Positions 25,113 to 32,178 of a stretch of DNA of 36,774 nucleotides are shown here, piece after piece. The stretch covers positions 1 through 36,774 of the forward strand of contig CALFWZ010000112.1 in the NCBI GenBank assembly GCA_937928405.1, read 5' to 3'. This stretch comes from an uncultured Saprospiraceae bacterium (GTDB taxonomy: Bacteria > Bacteroidota > Bacteroidia > Chitinophagales > Saprospiraceae). Made by a program: the position numbers and the translations under genes. Position 1 is the first letter of the stretch; each line of letters opens with the position of its first letter. Below the pieces are notes generated by a model that was not told where the DNA came from, made no database searches, and saw only the letters and a program-made list of their open reading frames with translations.

Positions 25113-26273
25113 ATGCAAAAGCAAGTAAAACTACAAGCAAAAGAAACGGCGGCAACGAACCGCGATTTCTACAATCTTTTCCGGCCAATTGCACCCGGAA
25201 TCGACGTAATTGGTAAAGTGGCACAGGTCATAAGTGGTCTGACAGAAGCGGTTACGATCTGGTACATTACGCAGTCTGAAATGGCAGGTACTAGTAAATT
25301 TTTATCCATCACGATTTCGATTATTGCCATGATATTGGTGGTGGCATTATTGGAATTAGGTGGCCGTAAATTCTTACAGGTCTTGACGAGAGCACTCGTT
25401 TGGAAGCGTTTACAGAATGCCTGGTACATCGGGTTATTTGTGATTGTTTCGGCAATTACGATCGGCATGGGAGTTCTCTCTTTTCGGATGTCTACCAACG
25501 GAATTAATTATGCTTTTATGTCTAATGTTCCGGTCGGAATGACCTTTGATGAGCAGAACTTACAAAAGGCTTATCAGGCGAAGATTCAAACGATCAACGA
25601 GCAAGCGAACCAAGAATTAGCTTTGCTACGAGAGCATCATCAAGGCGTGCTAGCTAGTACCGAAGGTCAGTATGCTGCGAAGATAGCAGCTTATCAAACT
25701 AAGGTAAAATCTTACGAGCAAAAGCTGGCAGCGGGTCACAAGTGGGCGGCAAGTCAAGCGGATAAGTATCGTAAAAAAGCGAACACGCTAGCATCTGCCT
25801 TGGCAGAAAAGCAAAGCCAACAACAACGTACTTATGGCAAGCAAATCGACAAATGGAAGGAGCAGAAAACAGCTGCGATCGACCGAGAAGATCAGCGTTT
25901 GCAAGCGGCCATTAACAAAGGCGAAATGGCTATGTTAGCTCGCCATGATGCTAAGCGAAAAGACGCTAGCTTCTGGGGCAACTTGTTCTCGTTCTTTGTC
26001 GGATTTAGTGTCATTCTAGCATTTATCTGTATCATCTCCGTAGAGGTCTACCGACGTGGAGCAGGTATCGAAGTGGCGTACGAAGAGCTGGAAAAAGAAG
26101 ATTCTATTCCACTACTTTTTTGGCAAGGAATGACGGGAAGAGTGGATAATTTTTTCCGTAGAAAAGCCGAACGCTTTGCGCAGATTCCGTCCGGTAATCC
26201 TGACCGAAGTGGACGTATTGGGTTTGATTATCCAACCGGAATGCCGGTAGCGGAAACGGATCAGCCATTTTAG
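25113..26273 (+). CDS. Membrane protein with large central coiled coil, function unknown
   Basis: 386 residues. Hydrophobic segments lie at about 62-82, 103-125 and 288-311, with a weaker one at 34-53. Between the last two is a ~140-residue Gln/Lys/Glu/Ala-rich helical stretch (about 147-285) with coiled-coil character, for example YQTKVKSYEQKLAAG and TYGKQIDKWKEQKTAAIDRED. The C-terminal ~75 residues are hydrophilic and end in a Pro/Gly-rich tail (SGNPDRSGRIGFDYPTGMP). The layout recalls DUF4407-like membrane coiled-coil proteins, but I do not recognise diagnostic motifs. It is a single gene in the + orientation; the 262 bp before it hold no clear promoter, only a weak ataatga/tcattat hairpin at 25000-25018. 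Confidence 0.75.
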   Translation: MQKQVKLQAKETAATNRDFYNLFRPIAPGIDVIGKVAQVISGLTEAVTIWYITQSEMAGTSKFLSITISIIAMILVVALLELGGRKFLQVLTRALVWKRLQNAWYIGLFVIVSAITIGMGVLSFRMSTNGINYAFMSNVPVGMTFDEQNLQKAYQAKIQTINEQANQELALLREHHQGVLASTEGQYAAKIAAYQTKVKSYEQKLAAGHKWAASQADKYRKKANTLASALAEKQSQQQRTYGKQIDKWKEQKTAAIDREDQRLQAAINKGEMAMLARHDAKRKDASFWGNLFSFFVGFSVILAFICIISVEVYRRGAGIEVAYEELEKEDSIPLLFWQGMTGRVDNFFRRKAERFAQIPSGNPDRSGRIGFDYPTGMPVAETDQPF

Positions 26274-26352
26274 GATTTTACAATCTCGGAGAAGCCGGAA
26301 TTCTATTAACTTAAACGAAAGTTATTTTCCTGTAGGGTTTCTAGATTCTTTA

Positions 26353-26396
26353 GGGTTACTAAACCCTCTTCAATTAGTGAGGAGGGTTAGTAACCC
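26353..26396. terminator. Hairpin between convergent genes
   Basis: gggttactaaaccctc (26353-26368) / gagggttagtaaccc (26382-26396), one bulged A. There is no T-run on either side; a bidirectional 3' hairpin is likely. Confidence 0.5.
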
Positions 26397-26412
26397 ATAT
26401 ATTGAGCAACGA

Positions 26413-27078
26413 TCAATTAACTAAACTCCAGGTATGGCCTGTTGTTTTAAAACCTACCAGCCCCTGCTTTGTTGTAAAATAAAAGTGGGGGTATTTTTTT
26501 TCTGAGGTATAGACTTCCGTAAATTCTTGATCGTTTAGTTTTACTTTTTCCTTTTTAACCATGATTCCACCCAATTCGTTTTTTAGTTGAACTTCATTGA
26601 TGGGTTGAGAAAAATCTTTTTCGATGAGAAATCCAGACATGGAAGTTCCTTGGTGATCCATACTAAAACGCATGGCCGTGATAAACGCTCGAACGTAGGC
26701 CATTTGCTGTACATGAGTAAATAATAAGTCAGCACTGATATCTTTTCCATTCAATTGTCCACTTAGGAAAAAACGGGTGACTTCTCCGCCTAAATATTCA
26801 CAAGTTGTTCTTGATTTAACATCTAAGGTAGAACAGATTTTTTTGGTGCATAATCGATTATTCATCCCCTGCTCTGTCTTTTGAATGGTCAACTCTAAAG
26901 ACGCTCCTTCCTGATTTTTAAAAACGAGTACCTGATTAGATTGGTAAGGTGGAATGTATTTTTTTGCAGTAGCTGTAAACGGCAACGTTCCTACTTTTTT
27001 ATCTGGTGGACAATTGAGTTGGGTTTTGCAACTGAAGAAAAGGAGAAGGGTTATTGAGAAGAGGAGGATTAATTTCAT
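26413..27078 (-). CDS. Lipoprotein of unknown function
   Basis: 221 residues. The lipoprotein signal ends LFFSC (Cys17). The mature part has five further cysteines (NCPPDK, LCTKKICSTLD, TTCEYLGG) and alternating beta-strand patterns such as VLVFKNQEGASLELTIQK and YPHFYFTTKQGLVGFKTTGHTWSLV, which suggest a compact beta-sandwich. No family is recognised. It is a single gene converging with the coiled-coil membrane protein; no TAnnTTTG box is seen upstream. Confidence 0.72.
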   Translation of the reverse strand: MKLILLFSITLLLFFSCKTQLNCPPDKKVGTLPFTATAKKYIPPYQSNQVLVFKNQEGASLELTIQKTEQGMNNRLCTKKICSTLDVKSRTTCEYLGGEVTRFFLSGQLNGKDISADLLFTHVQQMAYVRAFITAMRFSMDHQGTSMSGFLIEKDFSQPINEVQLKNELGGIMVKKEKVKLNDQEFTEVYTSEKKYPHFYFTTKQGLVGFKTTGHTWSLVN

Positions 27079-27553
27079 CTTGTTTTATGTTTTTAGATCT
27101 ATTAAGATGTTTGTCTTTTATCGGGTCGTGTGATCTCTTTTGTTTTTTTGTCGCACAGAGATCTTTAGATTTGTAATAATAATATGGTAAGTATTATCAT
27201 AACCACATTTAACCTGTCATTTTCAAATAACAAATTTATACATTTTAATTGAGGAATATGAGAGGCTTTTCATAACCATTTATTGAAATCGCAAAACGTT
27301 CTAAAAACATTTAGTCTTCCTGTGTTGTTCTGAATATCTAACAGTCACATCAACTCGAAATTAACAACTAACCAACCAAAAAATTTTGAAAAGTTCTTCT
27401 AAACGTCGATTCGTTCAGATTACTATAAAAAACTTAACTGCCATTTGGTAGTCCCAGTTAATTTTCGAATATTTGTTTGAATGCCCTAATAGTACTCGCT
27501 AGGTCGTTTTGGTTAAGGATAGGAACTCAACTTTACGACCTTTTTATTTTATC
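27079..27553. other. Intergenic region with one terminator-like hairpin
   Basis: 475 bp without a gene. At its right end aggtcgt (27501-27507) / acgacct (27535-27541) followed by ttttatttt could end a short unannotated transcript, but no promoter for one was found. The rest is AT-rich and unremarkable. Confidence 0.35.
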
Positions 27554-27561
27554 TAAATTTG
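27554..27561 (+). promoter_or_regulatory. -7 promoter box of the DinB-like gene
   Basis: taaatttg, an exact TAnnTTTG, 24 bp before the ATG at 27586. A weak ttta lies 18 bp upstream as a possible -33 element. Confidence 0.55.
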
Positions 27562-27585
27562 CAGCTAATTAAAAATATTGATTTC

Positions 27586-28203
27586 ATGAAAAAGCTACTT
27601 TATCTATCACTCTTTTTCTATTGTTCAAATGCTACAATAGCACAAGACTTAACAATGGATTCTTTATCTGTTCTACCTTATGTTGAAATTGAACACACTC
27701 CTGAAGATTATTCTGGAAATTCAGTTTTAATGAGAATGATTGATGGATTAGGCTATCGGTATTATTGGGGAACAGAAGGGTTGCGCCCAGAGGACCTAGC
27801 CTACGATCCTGGCAATAAGGGAGCAACTTGCCAGGCACTCATCAAACACATATACGGACTATCAGAGGTTATATACAATACCGTAGCCCAAATACCAACC
27901 GAACGAAGTAGTGGCGTTTCCGATCTAAGTTTTGAAGCATATCGAACGAAAACTTTGCACCACTTAAAAGCAGCCAGCGAAATACTTCGTACCAATAAAG
28001 AATTAAAACTAGAAGAATGTCAAATACAATTTAAAAGAGAAGAAAAAGTGAGCAGCGCTCCTTTCTGGAATCTTATGAACGGCCCACTAGCAGATGCGAT
28101 CTATCATACAGGTCAAGTGGTATCCTATCGCCGAACTACCGGCAATCCCATCAATCCATTGGTCAGTGTTTTTTCTGGAAAAAATAGAAGCCCTAAAAAG
28201 TGA
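27586..28203 (+). CDS. Secreted DinB/YfiT-like four-helix protein
   Basis: 205 residues from the ATG at 27586; the in-frame TTG at 27559 is inside the promoter. The signal peptide ends TIAQ. The remainder resembles the DinB-like fold: MRMIDGLGYRYYWGTEGLRPEDLAY, KHIYGLSEVIYNT with His88, the central TKTLHHLKAASEIL, and the C-terminal MNGPLADAIYHTGQVVSYRRTTGNP with His174. In this family two or three His residues bind a metal. Most members are cytoplasmic thiol transferases or unknown, so an exported version is unusual. The octamer array starts 3 bp after the stop codon. Confidence 0.78.
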   Translation: MKKLLYLSLFFYCSNATIAQDLTMDSLSVLPYVEIEHTPEDYSGNSVLMRMIDGLGYRYYWGTEGLRPEDLAYDPGNKGATCQALIKHIYGLSEVIYNTVAQIPTERSSGVSDLSFEAYRTKTLHHLKAASEILRTNKELKLEECQIQFKREEKVSSAPFWNLMNGPLADAIYHTGQVVSYRRTTGNPINPLVSVFSGKNRSPKK

Positions 28204-28206
28204 TGA

Positions 28207-28298
28207 GATTTGTTGATTTGTTGATTTGTTGATTTGTTGATTTGTTGATTTGTTGATTTGTTGATTTGTTGATTTGTTGATTTGTTGATTTGTTGATT
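28207..28298. repeat. Octamer tandem repeat (gatttgtt), 11.5 copies
   Basis: Eleven perfect copies of gatttgtt plus gatt, starting 3 bp after the DinB-like stop. Same word family as gttgaatc at 15.0 and 22.8 kb. Perfect identity of all units suggests recent expansion or slippage. Confidence 0.95.
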
Positions 28299-28472
28299 AC
28301 AAATATTTTCTTTTTGAGACTGTTCCAATATATTTGCTTTGCCATAAAAGATATACACGCTAGAAGGTCTTCCGAAACATGTTCGGGACACAGTGCTGCG
28401 CGAAAAACACTTCTTAGAATAAACTCAACGTGTATTGGACCAGTATAGGTTGTCACCAAAATACGTAAAATT

Positions 28473-28850
28473 GTGACAAGACCAAAGAAGCGGACTCGGC
28501 AATACAACCGTTATCCGGTCCATTTAAAAAGAAAAATTGCTAAAGAATATTTATCAGGAGTTGCAAGTTATGGTATCTTAGCAGAAGAACATGGCCTCAA
28601 AAATAAAGATGTGGTCAAAGAATTTGTTAGGTGGTATAAACGCCAAAATCCTGATTCAATAAAAATGGATTCAGAAAAAGAAAAATCAGAAGAAGATATA
28701 GAACAGGCTGCTCGGATAGCGAAGCTGGAAGCTGCGTTGCGTTTATCTGAGTTGAAAGTTGAGATGCTAGAAACGATGATCGACAAAGCGGAGCAAATCC
28801 TATCAATTGATATTAGAAAAAAGTCTGGTACCAATCAGTTAAAGAAATGA
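28473..28850 (+). CDS. IS3-family transposase OrfA
   Basis: 125 residues. The N-terminal HTH (RYPVHLKRKIAKEYLSGVASYGILAEEHGL) is of the IS3 OrfA type, followed by a leucine-zipper-like coiled coil (IARIAKLEAAL-like, ending KVEMLETMIDKAEQIL). It binds the IS ends. The frame carries A AAA AAG at 28817-28823; a -1 slip there joins it to OrfB. Start: the codon at 28473 is within an alternative-start region (gtg/atg uncertain), and the translated N-terminus MTRPKKRTRQYNRYP is basic as expected. Confidence 0.85.
   Translation: MTRPKKRTRQYNRYPVHLKRKIAKEYLSGVASYGILAEEHGLKNKDVVKEFVRWYKRQNPDSIKMDSEKEKSEEDIEQAARIAKLEAALRLSELKVEMLETMIDKAEQILSIDIRKKSGTNQLKK
28817..28823 (+). promoter_or_regulatory. A6G slippery heptamer for -1 programmed frameshifting (OrfAB)
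   Basis: aaaaaag is read as A AAA AAG in the OrfA frame (Lys116-Lys117). The -1 frame is open from here through VWYQSVKE into the OrfB ATG at 28847, so a slip yields a 432-residue OrfAB. Confidence 0.8.
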
Positions 28851-29770
28851 AGTTGTATTATAACTCCATAGGCTTAGGAGTGTTATGTAAACTGATTGGT
28901 AAAACAAGACAAGCCTATTATAAATCAAAGAATAAAAAGGAGCAACAGTTATTTGAAGCTAGTATTATTGTTGAGCTAGTAAATAGAGAAAGAGCTATTG
29001 CAAAACGAGTCGGAGCAAGACGGTTATTGTTGATTTTAGAAGACGAACTTTTAGCGCATAATATCAAGTTAGGACGGCAGAAGTTTATAGAAGTTCTACG
29101 AGAAAACAACTTACTAGTTAAGCGTAAGAAACGTAAACCAAAGTTGACTGATAGTCGGCATAAGCTGCCACTTTACCCTAATAAAGCGAGGAATTTACGT
29201 ATAAATTGTAGTGAGCAGCTTTGGGTATCGGATATTACGTACATAAAAGTTAGAGATGTTTTTTGCTATTTAATATTAATCACAGATGCTTACAGTAGAA
29301 AGGTAATGGGTTATAATTTTGCTCGAAAAATGGATACTGCTTTTTGTTTGGAGTCATTAAATCAAGCACTCGAAATAAGGTCATATCCTGATCGAGAATT
29401 GATGCATCATACCGACCGAGGAACTCAATATTGCTCGTTTGATTATACAGATAAATTAAAGTTATCAAAGATTATAATTAGCATGACTGAACGTGGAGAT
29501 CCATTGGAAAATCCACTTGCTGAACGAATGAATAGAACGTTTAAAGACGTGTTTGGATTGGATGAGAACTTTGGCAGTTTTCAAAAGGCTCAACAGCAAA
29601 TCGATAAATCTGTAGCATATTACAATAGTCGATTACCACATAGTTCAGTTGACTACTTGACTCCCGAGGATGCGCACCATCGTCAAGGTCATTTAAAGAA
29701 ACACTGGACTTATTATTGGCGAGCAGCACAGGATGAATCAGTAGAAATCAATGCTTATACACCAATTTAA
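28847..29770 (+). CDS. IS3-family transposase OrfB (DDE integrase)
   Basis: 307 residues. Retroviral-integrase-type catalytic triad: Asp129 in WVSDITYIKV, Asp190 in MHHTDRGTQY, Glu226 in NPLAERMNRTFK, with 35 residues between the second Asp and the Glu as typical for IS3. The N-terminal region (KRVGARRLLLILEDELL...LGRQKFIEVLRENNLLVKRK) is the HTH_21 segment. The ATG overlaps the OrfA stop as atga, so coupling as well as frameshifting could express it. It appears intact and potentially active. Confidence 0.92.
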   Translation: MKLYYNSIGLGVLCKLIGKTRQAYYKSKNKKEQQLFEASIIVELVNRERAIAKRVGARRLLLILEDELLAHNIKLGRQKFIEVLRENNLLVKRKKRKPKLTDSRHKLPLYPNKARNLRINCSEQLWVSDITYIKVRDVFCYLILITDAYSRKVMGYNFARKMDTAFCLESLNQALEIRSYPDRELMHHTDRGTQYCSFDYTDKLKLSKIIISMTERGDPLENPLAERMNRTFKDVFGLDENFGSFQKAQQQIDKSVAYYNSRLPHSSVDYLTPEDAHHRQGHLKKHWTYYWRAAQDESVEINAYTPI

Positions 29771-29813
29771 TTAACCAAAAGCTATCAAAACGTTGAAAGC
29801 TTATTATCTTTAC

Positions 29814-29923
29814 TGACAACCTATACTGGATTAAGTATTTTAAGTGACAACCTATATTGGACCTTCAATTTGTGACTGTCAACCTATACTAATCCTATTT
29901 TTTAACTGACAACTTATTTTGGG
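29814..29923 (+). repeat. Four spaced repeats at the right end of the IS
   Basis: Degenerate copies of tgacaacctatactgga begin at 29814, 29845, 29877 (tgtcaacc...) and 29907 (tgacaactt...), 30-32 bp apart. The second copy is the best match (18 of 20) to the single left-end motif at 28437-28456 in inverse orientation. Likely multiple transposase-binding sites. Confidence 0.75.
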
Positions 29924-29931
29924 ACGATACA

Positions 29932-30240
29932 CGTCTTATTTTTGATACAAGCCAACACCTCAACATCCCCAACTCCCCCATCCTATTACATATATATCCC
30001 TCATCTCCACACTAAATTACAACTTTCCATCAAACATCCAAAAACACTGTTAAAATCCGAGTACCCACTTTTCTTAAAGATGCAGCCATCTCATCGTATA
30101 CCTTTGACCATTCTACACCAAAAAAATAGCCGATTATACCCGTTAACATCGGATATAATCGGCGCTTATAAAAAGAAGATGGGTTATGAATAATTATTCA
30201 CCCGCTTCTTAACTAATAAAGTTTTGACACTTTGTGCAAG
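29932..30240. other. Sequence between IS and the next repeat element
   Basis: No convincing gene. A TTG-initiated 83-codon frame (29942-30193) has no recognisable domain. A perfect 10-bp stem gccgattata (30129-30138) / tataatcggc (30154-30163) lies at its end. The frame could be the decayed 3' end of a gene cut by the IS. Confidence 0.3.
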
Positions 30241-30420
30241 ATGAGTCATCCCAAATTTCGTCATCATCATTTAAGCTGGTGATTTGTACTTAACCGCAGT
30301 GTTTTTTTTTGCTGGTTAGCCAGTTGGCTTGTTCGCCCTCTTTTTACGTAGAAAGAGGGCAAACAAGCTAACAGGCCAACTGGCCATATATTTCTAAAGA
30401 AAAAATTTGGGATGACTCAT
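30241..30420. mobile_element. MITE-like 180-bp element with perfect 18-bp terminal inverted repeats
   Basis: atgagtcatcccaaattt (30241-30258) and its exact reverse complement (30403-30420). Inside is a second large hairpin: gccagttggc (30319-30328) / gccaactggc (30375-30384), then gccctcttt / aaagagggc near the tip with loop region ttacgtag. A related inner hairpin recurs at 36594-36628. There is no ORF and no clear target duplication. It lies directly downstream of the PSD-like gene and may act as its 3' hairpin. Confidence 0.5.
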
Positions 30421-30447
30421 GTTTTTCACGTTATCACAAATTCGTCC

Positions 30448-31803
30448 TTATTGATCTGCATCTTGCCAAACACCAATCTGTGCACCTATTAAAGTAGGTT
30501 GTCCACCCGTTCCGGCACTTCCACTTGGTAACGGTGGATTCTCCATATATGGCATTCCACTAGCATCTTGAAAGACCAATTCTTTCCCTGGTACTTTTTC
30601 AAAAATTAAAACAAAAGAAGAGCCTCCATAATTGAACATCCCCATTTCATCTCCTTTTTGGACCGTCGCACCTGCCGTCATATTCTCATTAAACTGAACG
30701 GTAGACACTTCACTCATTCCTAACGGGATACAACAAACATTCCCGTAATCTTCGGTTTCAATAACAATTAATCCTCTGGCGTTTACTTGCGCTAAATACG
30801 GAAGTGAAGCGGTCGTCGCACCGGCAAAATCTGGCAGCACCAATTTATTAAAGAAATTACCTGGTATAGAAAAAGGCGTAAATAATACGGTCCCATTGAC
30901 CGGTACCCACCAACGGTGAAAATTATAAGGATTTAGATAGGTTTGAAAAACATAGCCGCCCGCAAACATCTCTACTAAATTGTGTTGATCAATCGTATCT
31001 TGTTGTGATGCTACCGACGAACTTAAAATATCAGACAAGGAGTATTCCATATCTTTTAACCAAAAAACATCTTTTTTACTAACATTTCCACGCCATCTAA
31101 ATAAGGAACCATCATTGGCACTATTGACCACGGAGTTATCCGTTGGACTGTCTATGGGTCTTGAGATGGCGGCATTTTTAAAGTCTCTGGTAAAAAAAGA
31201 ATTCCATGATTCCCAATAGGGTAAGGTTTCAGAATCTTTTTTCCAAATAGGAAAATCGTATTGTTTTTTTGCTGCCTCGGAAAGCCATTGTTTTCCATCT
31301 ACTCGAAACCCAACATTAGACGCTTCGGTCCCTAAAAAGGTATTCCATTCTTGTAAAATGACCGACATCTTTTCATTAAACATCGGTAGGCCGAAAAGTT
31401 CTGATCCGCTTAACGTAGGATCTATTCCAACCACAAAAGCAGAAAAAGGTAAACCCACCAACTCATCATTAATAAAGGCTGGGGCACGACTTAAAATTTT
31501 ATTAAAGGTATCTAATAAAGTATACACATCTTTAATTCTTGGGATTCTAACGCCTTCGGCAGATTCTAAATGGGCTTCTATAATATTTAGATTTTCCTGA
31601 CAAGCATTTTCTACCAAATATTTGACCACAGGACTGCTTTCAATAAAAACACCCAATGCTTTTACAGAGGGAGCCCATTCTATGGATTCCGCATTGAGGA
31701 TTTCATCAAAATACATTTGCATACTGGTGCTGCCAGGCTCAGGTAACCAATTACTTTGGACGGCGTAGGGCGTTCTTGGAACTACTTTTTCTTCTGTGTA
31801 CAT
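30448..31803 (-). CDS. Phosphatidylserine-decarboxylase-like pyruvoyl enzyme (soluble, PSDC-type)
   Basis: 451 residues. The C-terminal half carries the PSD fold: SFFTRDFKN, Asp231 in NSANDGSLFRW, His296 in NPYNFHRWWVPVNGTV, and the self-cleavage motif GGSS at 393-396 in FNYGGSSFVLIFEK, in place of LGST in membrane PSDs. Cleavage before Ser395 would make a 57-residue alpha chain with an N-terminal pyruvoyl group. The N-terminal ~170 residues resemble the PSDC extension known from fungal PSD-like proteins, the group that includes the tryptophan decarboxylase PsiD (439 residues). It has no signal or membrane segment. A soluble amino-acid decarboxylase is therefore as plausible as phospholipid synthesis. 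No lipid-synthesis genes are nearby. Confidence 0.82.
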   Translation of the reverse strand: MYTEEKVVPRTPYAVQSNWLPEPGSTSMQMYFDEILNAESIEWAPSVKALGVFIESSPVVKYLVENACQENLNIIEAHLESAEGVRIPRIKDVYTLLDTFNKILSRAPAFINDELVGLPFSAFVVGIDPTLSGSELFGLPMFNEKMSVILQEWNTFLGTEASNVGFRVDGKQWLSEAAKKQYDFPIWKKDSETLPYWESWNSFFTRDFKNAAISRPIDSPTDNSVVNSANDGSLFRWRGNVSKKDVFWLKDMEYSLSDILSSSVASQQDTIDQHNLVEMFAGGYVFQTYLNPYNFHRWWVPVNGTVLFTPFSIPGNFFNKLVLPDFAGATTASLPYLAQVNARGLIVIETEDYGNVCCIPLGMSEVSTVQFNENMTAGATVQKGDEMGMFNYGGSSFVLIFEKVPGKELVFQDASGMPYMENPPLPSGSAGTGGQPTLIGAQIGVWQDADQ

Positions 31804-32105
31804 TGTCTTAAAATTTTGAGGGTTAAAAAATAGGCAATGTAAAAAGATTCAACTAACAAGGTAAGCGTATAAATACCTGTTTGTTATGGGTTGAAGAATA
31901 AGATTGCTTTAATAGGCTAGTTTCTCTAGATTTTTGTATATACCAAGAGGTGTAAATTAGCAACAATGGTTTTGGTTGGTGGTGGTGATGGGTAAGCTGG
32001 GCCCGTTCTAGACACTTCGCAAACCACTTTAGTATCCAGTTGTTTAAGAACTTAGAAGTCCTAGTATTCGATACTGACGATTCAGGTAATATCGCAACTC
32101 AAAAA
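31804..32105. other. Intergenic region with dispersed repeat copy
   Basis: Contains one copy (31943-32000) of a ~58-bp repeat that recurs at 36103-36160, matching at about 47 of 58 positions without gaps and starting with ccaagaggtgtaaa. After it, gggcccgttctaga (31999-32012) nearly repeats at 34380. No promoter for the minus-strand PSD-like gene was recognised. Confidence 0.55.
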
Positions 32106-32141
32106 AAACCGTGCAATGTCAGGGTAGCCAAAGCACGGTTT
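32106..32141 (-). terminator. Rho-independent terminator of the glycoside hydrolase gene
   Basis: aaaccgtgc / gcacggttt, perfect 9-bp stem. On the minus strand it is followed by T8 (the a-run at 32101-32108), 38 bp after the stop codon. Confidence 0.85.
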
Positions 32142-32178
32142 GTGTTATGCAAATAGTGAATCTAATCTATTAAAAAAT

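Larger units (their letters stand above)
28431..29931 (+). mobile_element. Complete IS3-family insertion sequence
   Basis: Two overlapping transposase ORFs, the second in the -1 frame, lie between ends that read tgtat... on the left and ...atacа-type complement (atac then a) on the right, so the tips are TG and CA as usual for IS3. The left 29 nt (from 28428) match the reverse complement of the right end (to 29934) at 22 positions. The subterminal motif ggttgtca is shared. No direct target duplication is evident, which may mean an old insertion or a mis-set tip of a few bases. Length about 1.5 kb. Confidence 0.85.

Noticed and set aside
28125..28507. Minus-strand frames of 88 and 104 codons over the octamer array, with product repeats NKSTNQQI
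   Set aside because: They are translations of the gatttgtt tandem repeat and overlap the DinB-like gene end and the IS start; no independent coding signal.
29814..29923. Four repeats at about 31-bp intervals resembling a short CRISPR
   Set aside because: Repeats are degenerate, continue into the IS terminal repeat and match the left IS end in inverse orientation; no cas genes are present.
29942..30193. 83-codon + frame right of the IS
   Set aside because: TTG start, Pro/Ser/His-rich start without homology, contains a perfect hairpin near its end; at best a decayed gene end.
30448..31803. Calling the PSD-like gene psd
   Set aside because: It lacks membrane association, has GGSS rather than LGST and an extra N-domain; a phospholipid role is not supported.
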